A program made the position numbers and the translations under genes. A model generated the notes under the pieces. It made no database searches, had not been told where the DNA came from, and saw nothing but the letters and a program-made list of their open reading frames with translations. This document shows, piece by piece, positions 1 through 7,726 of a DNA stretch of 64,000 bases; within the stretch, counting starts at the first letter, position 1, and every line of letters starts with the position of its first letter. This stretch comes from Deinococcus taeanensis (GTDB taxonomy: Bacteria; Deinococcota; Deinococci; Deinococcales; Deinococcaceae): NCBI RefSeq assembly GCF_020229735.1, contig NZ_CP083455.1, positions 2,383,001 to 2,447,000 on the forward strand, written 5' to 3'.

Positions 1-2
1 AC

Positions 3-839
3 CTGGATTTTCACGGCACGCTGGAGAACTACTTCGCGGACAAACGCCGCCTCGTGGAACGCGCTCCGTTCGCCGTGCTGAACGTGGATGACCCCTGGAC
101 TGCGCAGCTGCGCGGCGTGGCGCCCGCCGAAACCACGTACTCCGCCGAGGGACAGCACGCCGACTGGCGCGCCGGGAGCATTGAGGAGCGCAGCACCGGG
201 CTGCACTTTCACGTGGTGAGCCCGCTGGGGGAATTCGACGCGCACCTGCCCATGATCGGCCGCTTCAACGTGGCGAACGCCCTGGCCGCCATGGCCGCCG
301 CCGCACACCTGGGCGCCAGCTGGCCGCAGCTCGTCGCAGGTCTCGCCAGTTTCCGCGGTGTTCCTGGCCGCATGGAACTCGTGCCTGACCCGCTGGGCCG
401 GCGCGTGGTGGTGGATTTCGCGCACACCCCGCCCAGCCTCGAAAAGGCCCTGGCAACGCTGCGTACCACCACGTCCGGCCGGCTGATCGTGCTGCTCGGC
501 TCGGCGGGCGGGCCCCGTGACCCCGGCAAACGCGCGCCGCTGGGTGAGGTGGCCACGCGCCTCGCCGACCACGCCATCTTCACTGAGGAGGACTGCCGCG
601 ACACGCCGCTGGCAGACATTCTGGACGCGATGGAACACGGCGCGCGGGGGGCCGGACGCGACAACTTCACGCGCGTGCCTGACCGCCGGGACGCGATCCG
701 CCGCGCCATCGGCCTCGCCCGGCCGGGTGACACGGTCCTGCTGGCCGGGAAAGGTCCCGAGGACACCCTGGAACGTGCGCACGAGGTCGTGCCCTGGAAC
801 GAGGTTCAGGAGGCCCTGGACGCCCTGCAACTGAACTGA
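3..839 (+). CDS. murE: UDP-N-acetylmuramyl-tripeptide synthetase (MurE), 5' end outside window
   Basis: Mur ligase that adds the third, diamino amino acid to UDP-MurNAc-L-Ala-D-Glu in the cytoplasm during peptidoglycan precursor synthesis. The frame is open from the window edge (LDFHGTLENYF, matching the MurE central domain), so the N-terminal domain and the ATP P-loop are missing. The C-terminal ligase domain is recognisable: VDFAHTPPSLEKAL, the RDPGKR stretch and AGKGPEDTL (usual AGKGHEDY). Where DAP-specific MurE has DNPR this protein reads EEDCRD, so the substrate is probably not meso-DAP; Deinococcus peptidoglycan uses L-ornithine. A related Mur-ligase paralogue cannot be fully excluded because half the protein is not visible. 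Confidence 0.85.
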   Translation: MDFHGTLENYFADKRRLVERAPFAVLNVDDPWTAQLRGVAPAETTYSAEGQHADWRAGSIEERSTGLHFHVVSPLGEFDAHLPMIGRFNVANALAAMAAAAHLGASWPQLVAGLASFRGVPGRMELVPDPLGRRVVVDFAHTPPSLEKALATLRTTTSGRLIVLLGSAGGPRDPGKRAPLGEVATRLADHAIFTEEDCRDTPLADILDAMEHGARGAGRDNFTRVPDRRDAIRRAIGLARPGDTVLLAGKGPEDTLERAHEVVPWNEVQEALDALQLN

Positions 840-871
840 CTGTCCGCGCAGCGGCGTGGTATGACGGCTCC

Positions 872-2905
872 ATGCGCCTCTGTCTGCTTCTCACCGTGAC
901 ACTGGGTCTGCCCGGAACCGCCCTGGCCGCCCCCACCGCGTACACCCTTCCGGTTGATCTGGCCCGCATGAAGGCCCCCCTGGTGACCGGCAGCCGGGAC
1001 CTCGGGCTGCCGGGCCTGAACGCCGCGCAGCGCGCCGCCCTGTCACGCAACGGGTTCGTGATCACCCCCGCGCGCTGGCTGCATTTCGACGCGGCGTACG
1101 AGGCGACCCGGTACGCGAACCAGCCGGCGTTCGTGACCACCGACTCCATGCTGCACGTGTACCACCTGGTGTTCGACAAGCTCCTGCGCGACCTGGAACG
1201 CGATTCGCTCGCGCCGGCCGTGCGGCGTCTGACCGCGCTGCTCGTCCGCGACTCCCAGCGTCAGCTCGCGGCCCTCCGGGGCACGCCCCTGGAAGCCGAC
1301 GCCCGGCGGGCGCTGGCCTACCTCGCCGTGGCGCAGCGCCTCGCAGAGCCTACCGCGGCCCCGCCAGCCGAGGTGGCGGCGCTCGTGCAGGCCGAACTGA
1401 AACTGATTGACGCGCACTCCGGCGTGGCCGTCTCCCCGATCTTCCAGGCGAGCGAGCTGCGCGAGGATTACTCGCAGTACGTGCCGCGTGGCCATTACAC
1501 CCGCAGCGAGGCGCTCAGGCGCTACTTCCGCAGCATGATGTGGCTGGGCCGCATGAACCTGCGCGTGCAGAGTGACAGTGAAACGCGCGTGGCGGGCCTC
1601 CTCACCTCTCTGCTCAGCACCAACCCCGAAGCCCGGACCCTCTGGGCGCGCGTGTACGATCCGACCGCGCTGCTCGTCGGGCGCAGTGACGACCTGAACC
1701 ACCGGCAGTACGCCGAGGCGCTGCAGGCCGCGGCGGACGGGCAGGTGCGCCGCCTCGCGGACCCCGCCACGCTGAAGGTCTTTCAGGCGAGGCTGCGCAC
1801 CCTGCCGCCTCCACAGGTGAACAGCGCAGTCGTGACGGCCCGGCCTGGCGAGGGCCGCGCGGCGCGGGACGCCGGAACACTCGGGTTCCGCCTGATGGGG
1901 CAGCGATTCACACTGGACGGCGCGGCCTTCCAGCGCCTCGTGTACCGTGAGGTCGGCACGCAGGATCAGCCGCGCCTACTGCCCCGCGGCCTGGACCTGA
2001 TGGCCGCGCTGGGCAGCGACGCCGCCCTGAACGAACTGCGCCGGGCCGGGCAGACCCGGTACCTGAACTACGAGACGAACATGGCCAAGCTCCGCACCAG
2101 CTTCGCCGCGCTGAGCCCCACCGACTGGACCACCAGCGTGTATAGCGGCTGGCTGTACGCCCTGCAGGCCCTGGCGGACCCGGACGTCCGGGACGCGCGC
2201 TCCCCGGCGTTCATGCGCACGCCTGCCTGGACCCGCAAGGAACTCCTGACCGCTCTGGGGTCCTGGACGGAACTGCGGCACGACACCATCCTGTACGCCA
2301 AGCAGACCATGGCCGAGATGGGCGCCGGGGAACCCCCGGAACCGCCCCGCGGGTACGTGGAACCCAACGGGGCCCTCTGGACGCGCCTGCTGACCCTGGA
2401 AGCCCTGACCCGCCGCGTCCTGAAAGGTCAGGGCGTGCTGTCCGAACGCACCGCGCAGAACCTGGACGAACTGCGCAGCATGCTCACCTTCCTGAACGCC
2501 GCCACCACGAAGGAGCTCGCGGGCACCCCACTCACCCGGGATGAGTACGACCGCCTGCACTACTACGGCGGCTGGCTGGAACAGATGAAGATGGCCAGTG
2601 CTGACCCCCAGGACGGCGAGAACGCCAGCGAGTTCGACGAGAACGACATGGCTGCCGTCGTCGCGGACGTCGCCACCGCTCAGGATCAGGTGCTGGAGGA
2701 AGGCACCGGGTTCATTCACGAGCTGTACGCCGTGGTGCCCGATGGCCGGGGCGGCCTGCAGGTCGCGCGGGGCGGCGTGTACTCCCAGTACGAGTTCACC
2801 GTGGCTGCCAGTGAACGCCTGACCGACGAAGCGTGGCGTGCCCGGCTCCGCCAGGGTCAGGTTCCGCCCGCGCACCCGTGGCTGGACGGCGTGCTGGTGA
2901 AGTGA
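872..2905 (+). CDS. Secreted DUF3160-family protein
   Basis: A 677-residue protein with a signal peptide (about residues 1-19, ending ALA-AP) and then one long region of DUF3160 type, including the conserved stretch FVTTDSMLHVYHLVFDKLL near residues 88-106. The biochemical role of this family is not established; it is predicted to act outside the cytoplasm. The start is supported by a TATGAC -10-like box at 860-865 only six bases upstream, suggesting a leaderless message. The stop overlaps the GTG of the following CapA-like gene (GTGA), which overlaps a third secreted-protein gene in the same way, so the three are almost certainly cotranscribed and may work together at the envelope. Confidence 0.83.
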   Translation: MRLCLLLTVTLGLPGTALAAPTAYTLPVDLARMKAPLVTGSRDLGLPGLNAAQRAALSRNGFVITPARWLHFDAAYEATRYANQPAFVTTDSMLHVYHLVFDKLLRDLERDSLAPAVRRLTALLVRDSQRQLAALRGTPLEADARRALAYLAVAQRLAEPTAAPPAEVAALVQAELKLIDAHSGVAVSPIFQASELREDYSQYVPRGHYTRSEALRRYFRSMMWLGRMNLRVQSDSETRVAGLLTSLLSTNPEARTLWARVYDPTALLVGRSDDLNHRQYAEALQAAADGQVRRLADPATLKVFQARLRTLPPPQVNSAVVTARPGEGRAARDAGTLGFRLMGQRFTLDGAAFQRLVYREVGTQDQPRLLPRGLDLMAALGSDAALNELRRAGQTRYLNYETNMAKLRTSFAALSPTDWTTSVYSGWLYALQALADPDVRDARSPAFMRTPAWTRKELLTALGSWTELRHDTILYAKQTMAEMGAGEPPEPPRGYVEPNGALWTRLLTLEALTRRVLKGQGVLSERTAQNLDELRSMLTFLNAATTKELAGTPLTRDEYDRLHYYGGWLEQMKMASADPQDGENASEFDENDMAAVVADVATAQDQVLEEGTGFIHELYAVVPDGRGGLQVARGGVYSQYEFTVAASERLTDEAWRARLRQGQVPPAHPWLDGVLVK

Positions 2906-3777
2906 AACGCCTGCTGCTGCTGCCGCTGGCGGCCCTGCTCGCCGCTGGCGGGCGGGCCTCGCCGCCCCCGGTGATCGCCGTGGCCGGCGACCTCAGCCTC
3001 GCGCGGGGCGTGGCCGGCGCCCACCGCGGCGCCTGGACCGGCACACTGCGCGCCGTGCAGGCGGCCCTGAACGCCGACGCCCGCGCCGCGAACCTGGAAT
3101 CCCCGCTGACCGACCGGCCGCGCGTTACAGGCGGCCTGGACCTGCGCGCTCCACCCGGCGCCGCCGCCGCGCTGCGGCCCTTCACGCACCTGGGCGTGGA
3201 GAACAACCACGCCCGGGACGCCGGCCCCGCGGGCCAGCGGCAGACCCGGCAGGCCCTGAGGGCGGCGGGCCTCACCCCCGTGACCCGGAGCGCCACCTTC
3301 ACGCGCGTCGCCGGCCGCACGGTCGCGTGGATCGCGTTCCTGGACGACGGCGGCCCCCTGCCCCTCCCGGCGGTCCGCGCCGCGGCCCACCGCGCGCCGA
3401 CCGTGGTGGTCCTGGCCCACTGGGGCGAGGAGTACGGCCTGACGACCGCCCGGCAGCGTCAGCAGGCGCGCGCGCTGGTGACGGCCGGAGCGGCCCTGAT
3501 TGCCGGCAGTGGCCCGCACGTTCTTCAGGGCCATGAGGTCCTGCCCGGTCCACGCGGCCCGGCGCTCGTGCTGTACAGCCTGGGTAACCTGCTGTTCGAC
3601 CAGCCGTACCCGGCCGCGCAGCTCGGCGCGGTGGTGCGCGTTCCCCTCCTGAACCCGCCCGGCGCGTGTGCCGTGCCGACCCTCACCCGCGCCGCCCGCG
3701 TCACCCTGGCCCGCGGCGAAGCGCGCCGCGTGGCCCTGACCCGGCTGAACCTCCCCGCCTGCCCGGGAAGCCCATGA
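2902..3777 (+). CDS. CapA-family (poly-gamma-glutamate capsule type) secreted phosphoesterase-like protein
   Basis: A 291-residue CapA/PGA_cap-fold protein of the calcineurin-like metallophosphoesterase superfamily. Family motifs in order are AGDLSLARG, NLESPLTD, NNHARDAG, HWGEEYG, GSGPHVLQGHE and YSLGNLLFDQ, which supply the predicted metal-site residues. A signal peptide covers about residues 1-22 (KRLLLLPLAALLAAGGRAS). I chose the GTG at 2902, overlapping the DUF3160 stop by four bases, because upstream in-frame codons would destroy the signal peptide. CapA proteins are linked to capsule or poly-gamma-glutamate export in some bacteria, but no CapB/C synthetase is nearby, so the substrate is unknown. 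Confidence 0.82.
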   Translation: MKRLLLLPLAALLAAGGRASPPPVIAVAGDLSLARGVAGAHRGAWTGTLRAVQAALNADARAANLESPLTDRPRVTGGLDLRAPPGAAAALRPFTHLGVENNHARDAGPAGQRQTRQALRAAGLTPVTRSATFTRVAGRTVAWIAFLDDGGPLPLPAVRAAAHRAPTVVVLAHWGEEYGLTTARQRQQARALVTAGAALIAGSGPHVLQGHEVLPGPRGPALVLYSLGNLLFDQPYPAAQLGAVVRVPLLNPPGACAVPTLTRAARVTLARGEARRVALTRLNLPACPGSP

Positions 3778-4382
3778 GCCGCGCCCGGCGGCTGGTCCTG
3801 ACGGCCCTTCTGACCGTCCTCCTCGCCCCCCACGCGCCGGCCGGAGGCCTCGGGGGCCCTGCCCCCTGGCGCGCCCTGACTCCACAGGGCACCTGGACCC
3901 CCACCACGCCCGCGCCACCCCGCGCCTGCCCCGCCCTGCACCTGCCCGCCACCTGGGACGTGCGGGCCAGCGTCCTGGCCGACGTGACCGGCGACCGCAC
4001 CCCGGAATGCGTGCTGGCCGTCTGGCGCCCCTGGCGCAACTGGCCGGTGGCCCGCTGGAGTGCGCACCCCACGCCCATCACCCCGAACCGCGACGCCCGG
4101 GGGGACAGCGCGCACGTGGCGGTGCTGCGCCCCCTGCCGGGCGGCCGGTACCGGGAACTGTGGGTGGGCAGCGCCCTGCACCAGCCGGTCACCACGCTTA
4201 CCGTCCGGCCCGACGGCACCCTCGTGACCCTGGAGACCACGTACCGCGCGGGCCGCGCGGCCGCCGCCCACGCCCTCAGTGAATGGCGCTGGACCGGCTT
4301 CGGCTTCCGCCTGCTGCGCCGCGTGCCCACCGCGGCGCGCGCCCTGACCCTGGACCCGCTGGGCCGCCCGGCGGTCCGCTGA
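3774..4382 (+). CDS. Secreted hypothetical protein with an FG-GAP/VCBS-like motif
   Basis: A 202-residue protein with an N-terminal signal sequence (about residues 1-23). The stretch ADVTGDRTPECVLAVWRP resembles the D-x-T/N-G-D calcium-loop repeats of FG-GAP/VCBS beta-propellers, but only one clear copy is visible, so a full propeller is not supported. The ATG overlaps the CapA-like stop (ATGA), pointing to translational coupling in the DUF3160-CapA operon. Probably acts in the periplasm or at the cell surface; no specific function can be assigned. Confidence 0.68.
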   Translation: MSRARRLVLTALLTVLLAPHAPAGGLGGPAPWRALTPQGTWTPTTPAPPRACPALHLPATWDVRASVLADVTGDRTPECVLAVWRPWRNWPVARWSAHPTPITPNRDARGDSAHVAVLRPLPGGRYRELWVGSALHQPVTTLTVRPDGTLVTLETTYRAGRAAAAHALSEWRWTGFGFRLLRRVPTAARALTLDPLGRPAVR

Positions 4383-4609
4383 GCCTCACGTGAGCCGCTC
4401 GTGGGTCCAGGCACAATCCGGGGTCATGCGCTTCTCAGCCCAGTGGGAGAATTCCAGCACACTCCCCGCATGGCCCTGCCCACCTGGCACGCCCTACCAT
4501 GAGTTTCCCCGCGTTCGTACGCCAGGGTACGTACGCCAGCACCCGGATGCCCCCTCCCGTCCCGCCCGCCACACTGATCCGTGGCCCCCCGGCCCAGTAC
4601 AGGAGCTCC

Positions 4610-6013
4610 ATGAACGGCAAACACCTCACGAAACTCGGCTTTGAGAAACGAGCCATCGCCCTCGCCCAGACGGCCGCCACTGCCCGCGAACGCGCCGGTC
4701 TGGAACGTGACGACATCCTCAGCGAACTGCGCGGCGTGCAGCGCAATCCCCACGCGTACCTGGGCGGCGGCGTGTACGCCGAACTCGCCGAGGAGCTCAC
4801 CAACCAGGAAACCGCCCGCGAGGCCCTGCGCGGCGCCGAACTGCGCGCCACGCCCCTCCCCTACCCCGTCTGGGGTGAGGACCTGATTGATCAGGCCGCC
4901 CGCACCCAGATGGACGTCGCCATGCGGCTGCCCATCAGCCGCGCCGGCGCCCTGATGCCCGACGCCCACGTCGGGTACGGCCTGCCCATCGGCGGCGTGC
5001 TCGCCACCGAAAACGCCGTGATTCCCTACGGCGTTGGCGTGGACATCGGCTGCTCCATGATGCTCAGCGTCTTCCCCCTCCCGGCCCGCGACCTTCCCAC
5101 CGAGGAGGCCAGAAGCCTGCTGATGAAACACACCCGCTTCGGCGCTGGCGTCGCCTTCGACAAACGCGACCGGCAGGACCACGACGTTCTGCATGAACGC
5201 ACCTGGACGGACCAGGCTCTCCTGCGCCGCCTGTTCGACAAGGCCGCCACACAGATCGGCACCAGTGGCAGCGGCAACCACTTCGTGGAGTTCGGCGCCC
5301 TCAGCCTTCCCCACGCTGACCTTGGCCTGGACGCCGGCGAGTACCTCGCGGTCCTGTCTCACAGCGGCAGCCGCGGTTTTGGCGCGCAGGTGGCCGGGCA
5401 CTACACCCAGCTGGCCGAACGGCACCACCCGAACCTCAGCCCCGAAGCGAAGAAACTGGCGTGGCTGCCCCTTGACCATGAGGACGGCCAGGCGTACTGG
5501 CAGGCCATGAACCTCGCCGGCCGGTACGCGCTGGCCAACCACGACCTCATCCACGCCCGCCTCGCCCGGGCCCTGAACGTCAAACCCCTCGCGCAGGTGA
5601 GCAACAGCCACAACCTCGCCTGGAAGCAACAGCACGAGGGGCAGGAACTCATCGTGCACCGCAAAGGCGCCACGCCCGCCGAACCTGGCCGCCTCGGCCT
5701 CATTCCCGGCAGCATGGCAGACCCGGGGTACGTCGTCCGCGGCCGTGGCCACGCCGGCGCCCTGCACAGCGCCAGTCACGGCGCCGGACGCCAGCTTGGC
5801 CGCAAGGCCGCGGAACGCACCCTCGCCAAGAAAGACGTTCAGGCGTACCTCCGCGACCACAACATCACCCTTATCGGCGGCGGGATTGACGAGGCGCCCC
5901 AGGCGTACAAACGCATTCAGGACGTCATTGCCCGCCAGAACGATCTCGTGGAGATCGTCGCCAGCTTCCAGCCCCGCGTTGTGCGCATGGACACCGGGCA
6001 CGAGGACGTGTAA
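4610..6013 (+). CDS. rtcB: RtcB-family RNA ligase
   Basis: RtcB joins 2',3'-cyclic-phosphate/3'-phosphate RNA ends to 5'-OH ends using GTP and Mn2+, in tRNA splicing or RNA repair. The 467-residue product has the expected metal-site residues: D145 and C148 in GVDIGC, H224 in GSGNHFVEF, H251 in SHSGSRG, and the predicted guanylylated H390 in SASHGAGR. Spacing matches the family. The ATG at 4610 follows AGGAG at 4601-4605; the open frame continues upstream to 4499 but that part has no family similarity. The 227 bases before it contain a TACCAT box (4495-4500) and a direct repeat of CGTACGCCAG (4516-4525 and 4530-4539) of unknown meaning. Confidence 0.93.
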   Translation: MNGKHLTKLGFEKRAIALAQTAATARERAGLERDDILSELRGVQRNPHAYLGGGVYAELAEELTNQETAREALRGAELRATPLPYPVWGEDLIDQAARTQMDVAMRLPISRAGALMPDAHVGYGLPIGGVLATENAVIPYGVGVDIGCSMMLSVFPLPARDLPTEEARSLLMKHTRFGAGVAFDKRDRQDHDVLHERTWTDQALLRRLFDKAATQIGTSGSGNHFVEFGALSLPHADLGLDAGEYLAVLSHSGSRGFGAQVAGHYTQLAERHHPNLSPEAKKLAWLPLDHEDGQAYWQAMNLAGRYALANHDLIHARLARALNVKPLAQVSNSHNLAWKQQHEGQELIVHRKGATPAEPGRLGLIPGSMADPGYVVRGRGHAGALHSASHGAGRQLGRKAAERTLAKKDVQAYLRDHNITLIGGGIDEAPQAYKRIQDVIARQNDLVEIVASFQPRVVRMDTGHEDV

Positions 6014-6323
6014 GGAAGTAACCGCACCCAGAAAGCCCGCCCCGGTTCCGCTGTGCAACTGGGGCGTCTGCCTGTGGACTGGAGAATCAGAATTGCGGGG
6101 CGGGCTCCCGTTGTGACCGGCGCTGGGGGCTCGCATGCTCAGGGCCTGTTCCTGTCTGCTGCTGCTACAGTTCTTCCCCAGGTTCCGCATGCACAGCTCT
6201 TATGCGCCGCTCTTATGCGCTGCCCGGGGCGGGCATCAGGGGGACCCGCACGGGCGCTTCACGGCCAGCGCTGTCCCCCCTCTGGGAGCACTGCGGCTGG
6301 CGCACCGCCCAGCTGGGGTCCGC
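6014..6323. other. Gene-free interval between rtcB and the HAD gene
   Basis: No coding sequence is supported here. It holds a perfect 10-base inverted repeat (AGCCCGCCCC at 6034-6043 and GGGGCGGGCT at 6097-6106) with a 53-base loop, just after the rtcB stop, and a 12-base direct repeat GCTCTTATGCGC spaced 13 bases apart (about 6199-6223). rtcB and the downstream HAD gene converge here, so the inverted repeat might take part in termination, but it is not a canonical intrinsic terminator. Confidence 0.4.
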
Positions 6324-6971
6324 TTAACGGACGGTGTTCAGCAGGGCGTCCAGGCCGCCGTCATACCCGTCCACGCGGGCCCACCCGGGGGGAAACGGCT
6401 GGGTGCGGGTCACGTCGTTCGGGACGACGACCACGTGCAGTCCCGCAGCGACCGCGGCGGTGGCGCCATTCAGGCTGTCCTCCACGGCAAGGCACTGCTC
6501 AGGCGGCAGCCGGAGCTGGTGGGCGGCGAGGGTATACAGTTCGGGGTCGGGTTTCACGCGGGCCACGTCGTCACGGGTGGCGAGGGTTTCGAAGTGGTCG
6601 AGCAGGCGATGGTGCCGGAGCCAGCGGGTCACCCAGGCGCGGTCACTGCTGGTGGCCAGCGCGAGGCGCAGGCCGCGCTGGCGGACGTCGTCGAGAACGG
6701 CGCGCACTCCGGGGCGGACATCGCTGTGTTCGATGGTGGCGTGGATGTCCGTGCGGAGCTGTGCGTGCACGGTGTCACGGCTCTGCTGGATGTGGTCGGG
6801 CAGGCCGGCCCAGGGGTCGAAGGCGTCCCACGTCCCGACGCCGCGCTGCCAGTCGTGCAGGTGCAGCTCACGGCCGTGCTGGCGGTACAGGGCCTGCCAG
6901 TGGGTGAATTCGGGGGTCTCGGTGTCGAGGATGGTGCCGTCGAAGTCGAAGATCACGGCGCGGATGGTCAT
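6324..6971 (-). CDS. HAD-superfamily phosphatase (beta-phosphoglucomutase/phosphatase-like)
   Basis: A 215-residue subfamily I HAD hydrolase. Motif I is FDFDGTILDTE (nucleophile and acid/base Asp near the N terminus), motif II is ALATSSD, motif III Lys is in VKPDPELY, and motif IV is VEDSLNG; an alpha-helical cap lies between motifs I and II. It likely dephosphorylates or isomerises a small phosphorylated metabolite in the cytoplasm; the substrate cannot be read from sequence. The ATG at 6971 is preceded by TACACT (6978-6983) six bases upstream, so the message is probably leaderless; the longer open frame to 7010 would start upstream of that promoter. Confidence 0.9.
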   Translation of the reverse strand: MTIRAVIFDFDGTILDTETPEFTHWQALYRQHGRELHLHDWQRGVGTWDAFDPWAGLPDHIQQSRDTVHAQLRTDIHATIEHSDVRPGVRAVLDDVRQRGLRLALATSSDRAWVTRWLRHHRLLDHFETLATRDDVARVKPDPELYTLAAHQLRLPPEQCLAVEDSLNGATAAVAAGLHVVVVPNDVTRTQPFPPGWARVDGYDGGLDALLNTVR

Positions 6972-7055
6972 GAACGCAGTGTAGGGCGGCGTGCGTGAAG
7001 TGGGGTTCACTTTCTGTGGACGAGGCGGGAGCGGCGCGTCTGTAGGCTCGGACGT

Positions 7056-7670
7056 ATGGGCGAGTGGGTGCAGAATCTAATGGACAGCATGGGGTACCTG
7101 GGCATCCTGCTGCTGATGGTGCTGGAGAATGTTTTCCCGCCGATTCCGAGTGAGCTGATCATGCCGTCGGCGGGGTTCGCGGCGTCGCAGGGTGACCTGA
7201 ACCTGCTGCTCGTGATTGCGGTGGGCACCCTGGGCAGCGTGCTGGGAACGTTGCCGCTGTACTACATCGGCCGGGCGTTCGGTGAGGACCGGCTGGTGGC
7301 GTGGGCTGACAGGCACGGCAAGTGGTTGACGCTCAGCGGGAAGGACATCAAGAAAGCCGACGACTGGTTTGACCGGCACGGGTCAAAGGCCGTGCTGTTC
7401 GGGCGGATGGTGCCGGGCCTCCGGAGTCTGCTGAGCCTGCCGGCCGGTATGTGTGAAATGCCGATGCCGAAGTTCCTGCTGTACAGCGCGATCGGGTCGG
7501 CGCTGTGGGCGTCGGTGCTGGCCGGGGCCGGGTACGCGCTGGGGGAAAACTACGACCGCGTGGAGCAGTACGTGGGGCCAGCCAGCAAGATCATTCTGGG
7601 CGTGGTGGTGGTGGCGGCGGTCGCGTGGTTCATTCGCCGGAAGCGTGAGCAGGCGCATCAGGCGACATAA
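7056..7670 (+). CDS. DedA/SNARE-associated family membrane protein
   Basis: A 204-residue polytopic inner-membrane protein of the DedA (VTT) family, implicated in membrane homeostasis and lipid-carrier flipping. Family features visible are the acidic/proline pair LENVFPPIPSELIMP in the first re-entrant segment and the arginine motif FGRMVPGLRSLLSLPAG in the second. About five hydrophobic segments are evident, with a basic tail (RRKREQ). A TAGGCT box at 7043-7048 sits seven bases before the ATG, suggesting a leaderless transcript divergent from the HAD gene. A strong hairpin follows the stop. Confidence 0.9.
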   Translation: MGEWVQNLMDSMGYLGILLLMVLENVFPPIPSELIMPSAGFAASQGDLNLLLVIAVGTLGSVLGTLPLYYIGRAFGEDRLVAWADRHGKWLTLSGKDIKKADDWFDRHGSKAVLFGRMVPGLRSLLSLPAGMCEMPMPKFLLYSAIGSALWASVLAGAGYALGENYDRVEQYVGPASKIILGVVVVAAVAWFIRRKREQAHQAT

Positions 7671-7680
7671 GAGGCCTACA

Positions 7681-7712
7681 GAGGGAGGGGCGGGCTGGGC
7701 CGCCCCTCCCTC
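7681..7712. terminator. Bidirectional hairpin terminator
   Basis: A perfect 13-bp stem (7681-7693 with 7700-7712) around a six-base loop lies between the convergent DedA and MMPL genes. The right arm is followed by a pyrimidine-rich stretch (TTCTTCC), giving a plausible terminator for the plus-strand gene and possibly for both. Confidence 0.75.
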
Positions 7713-7726
7713 TTCTTCCGCGTTAC

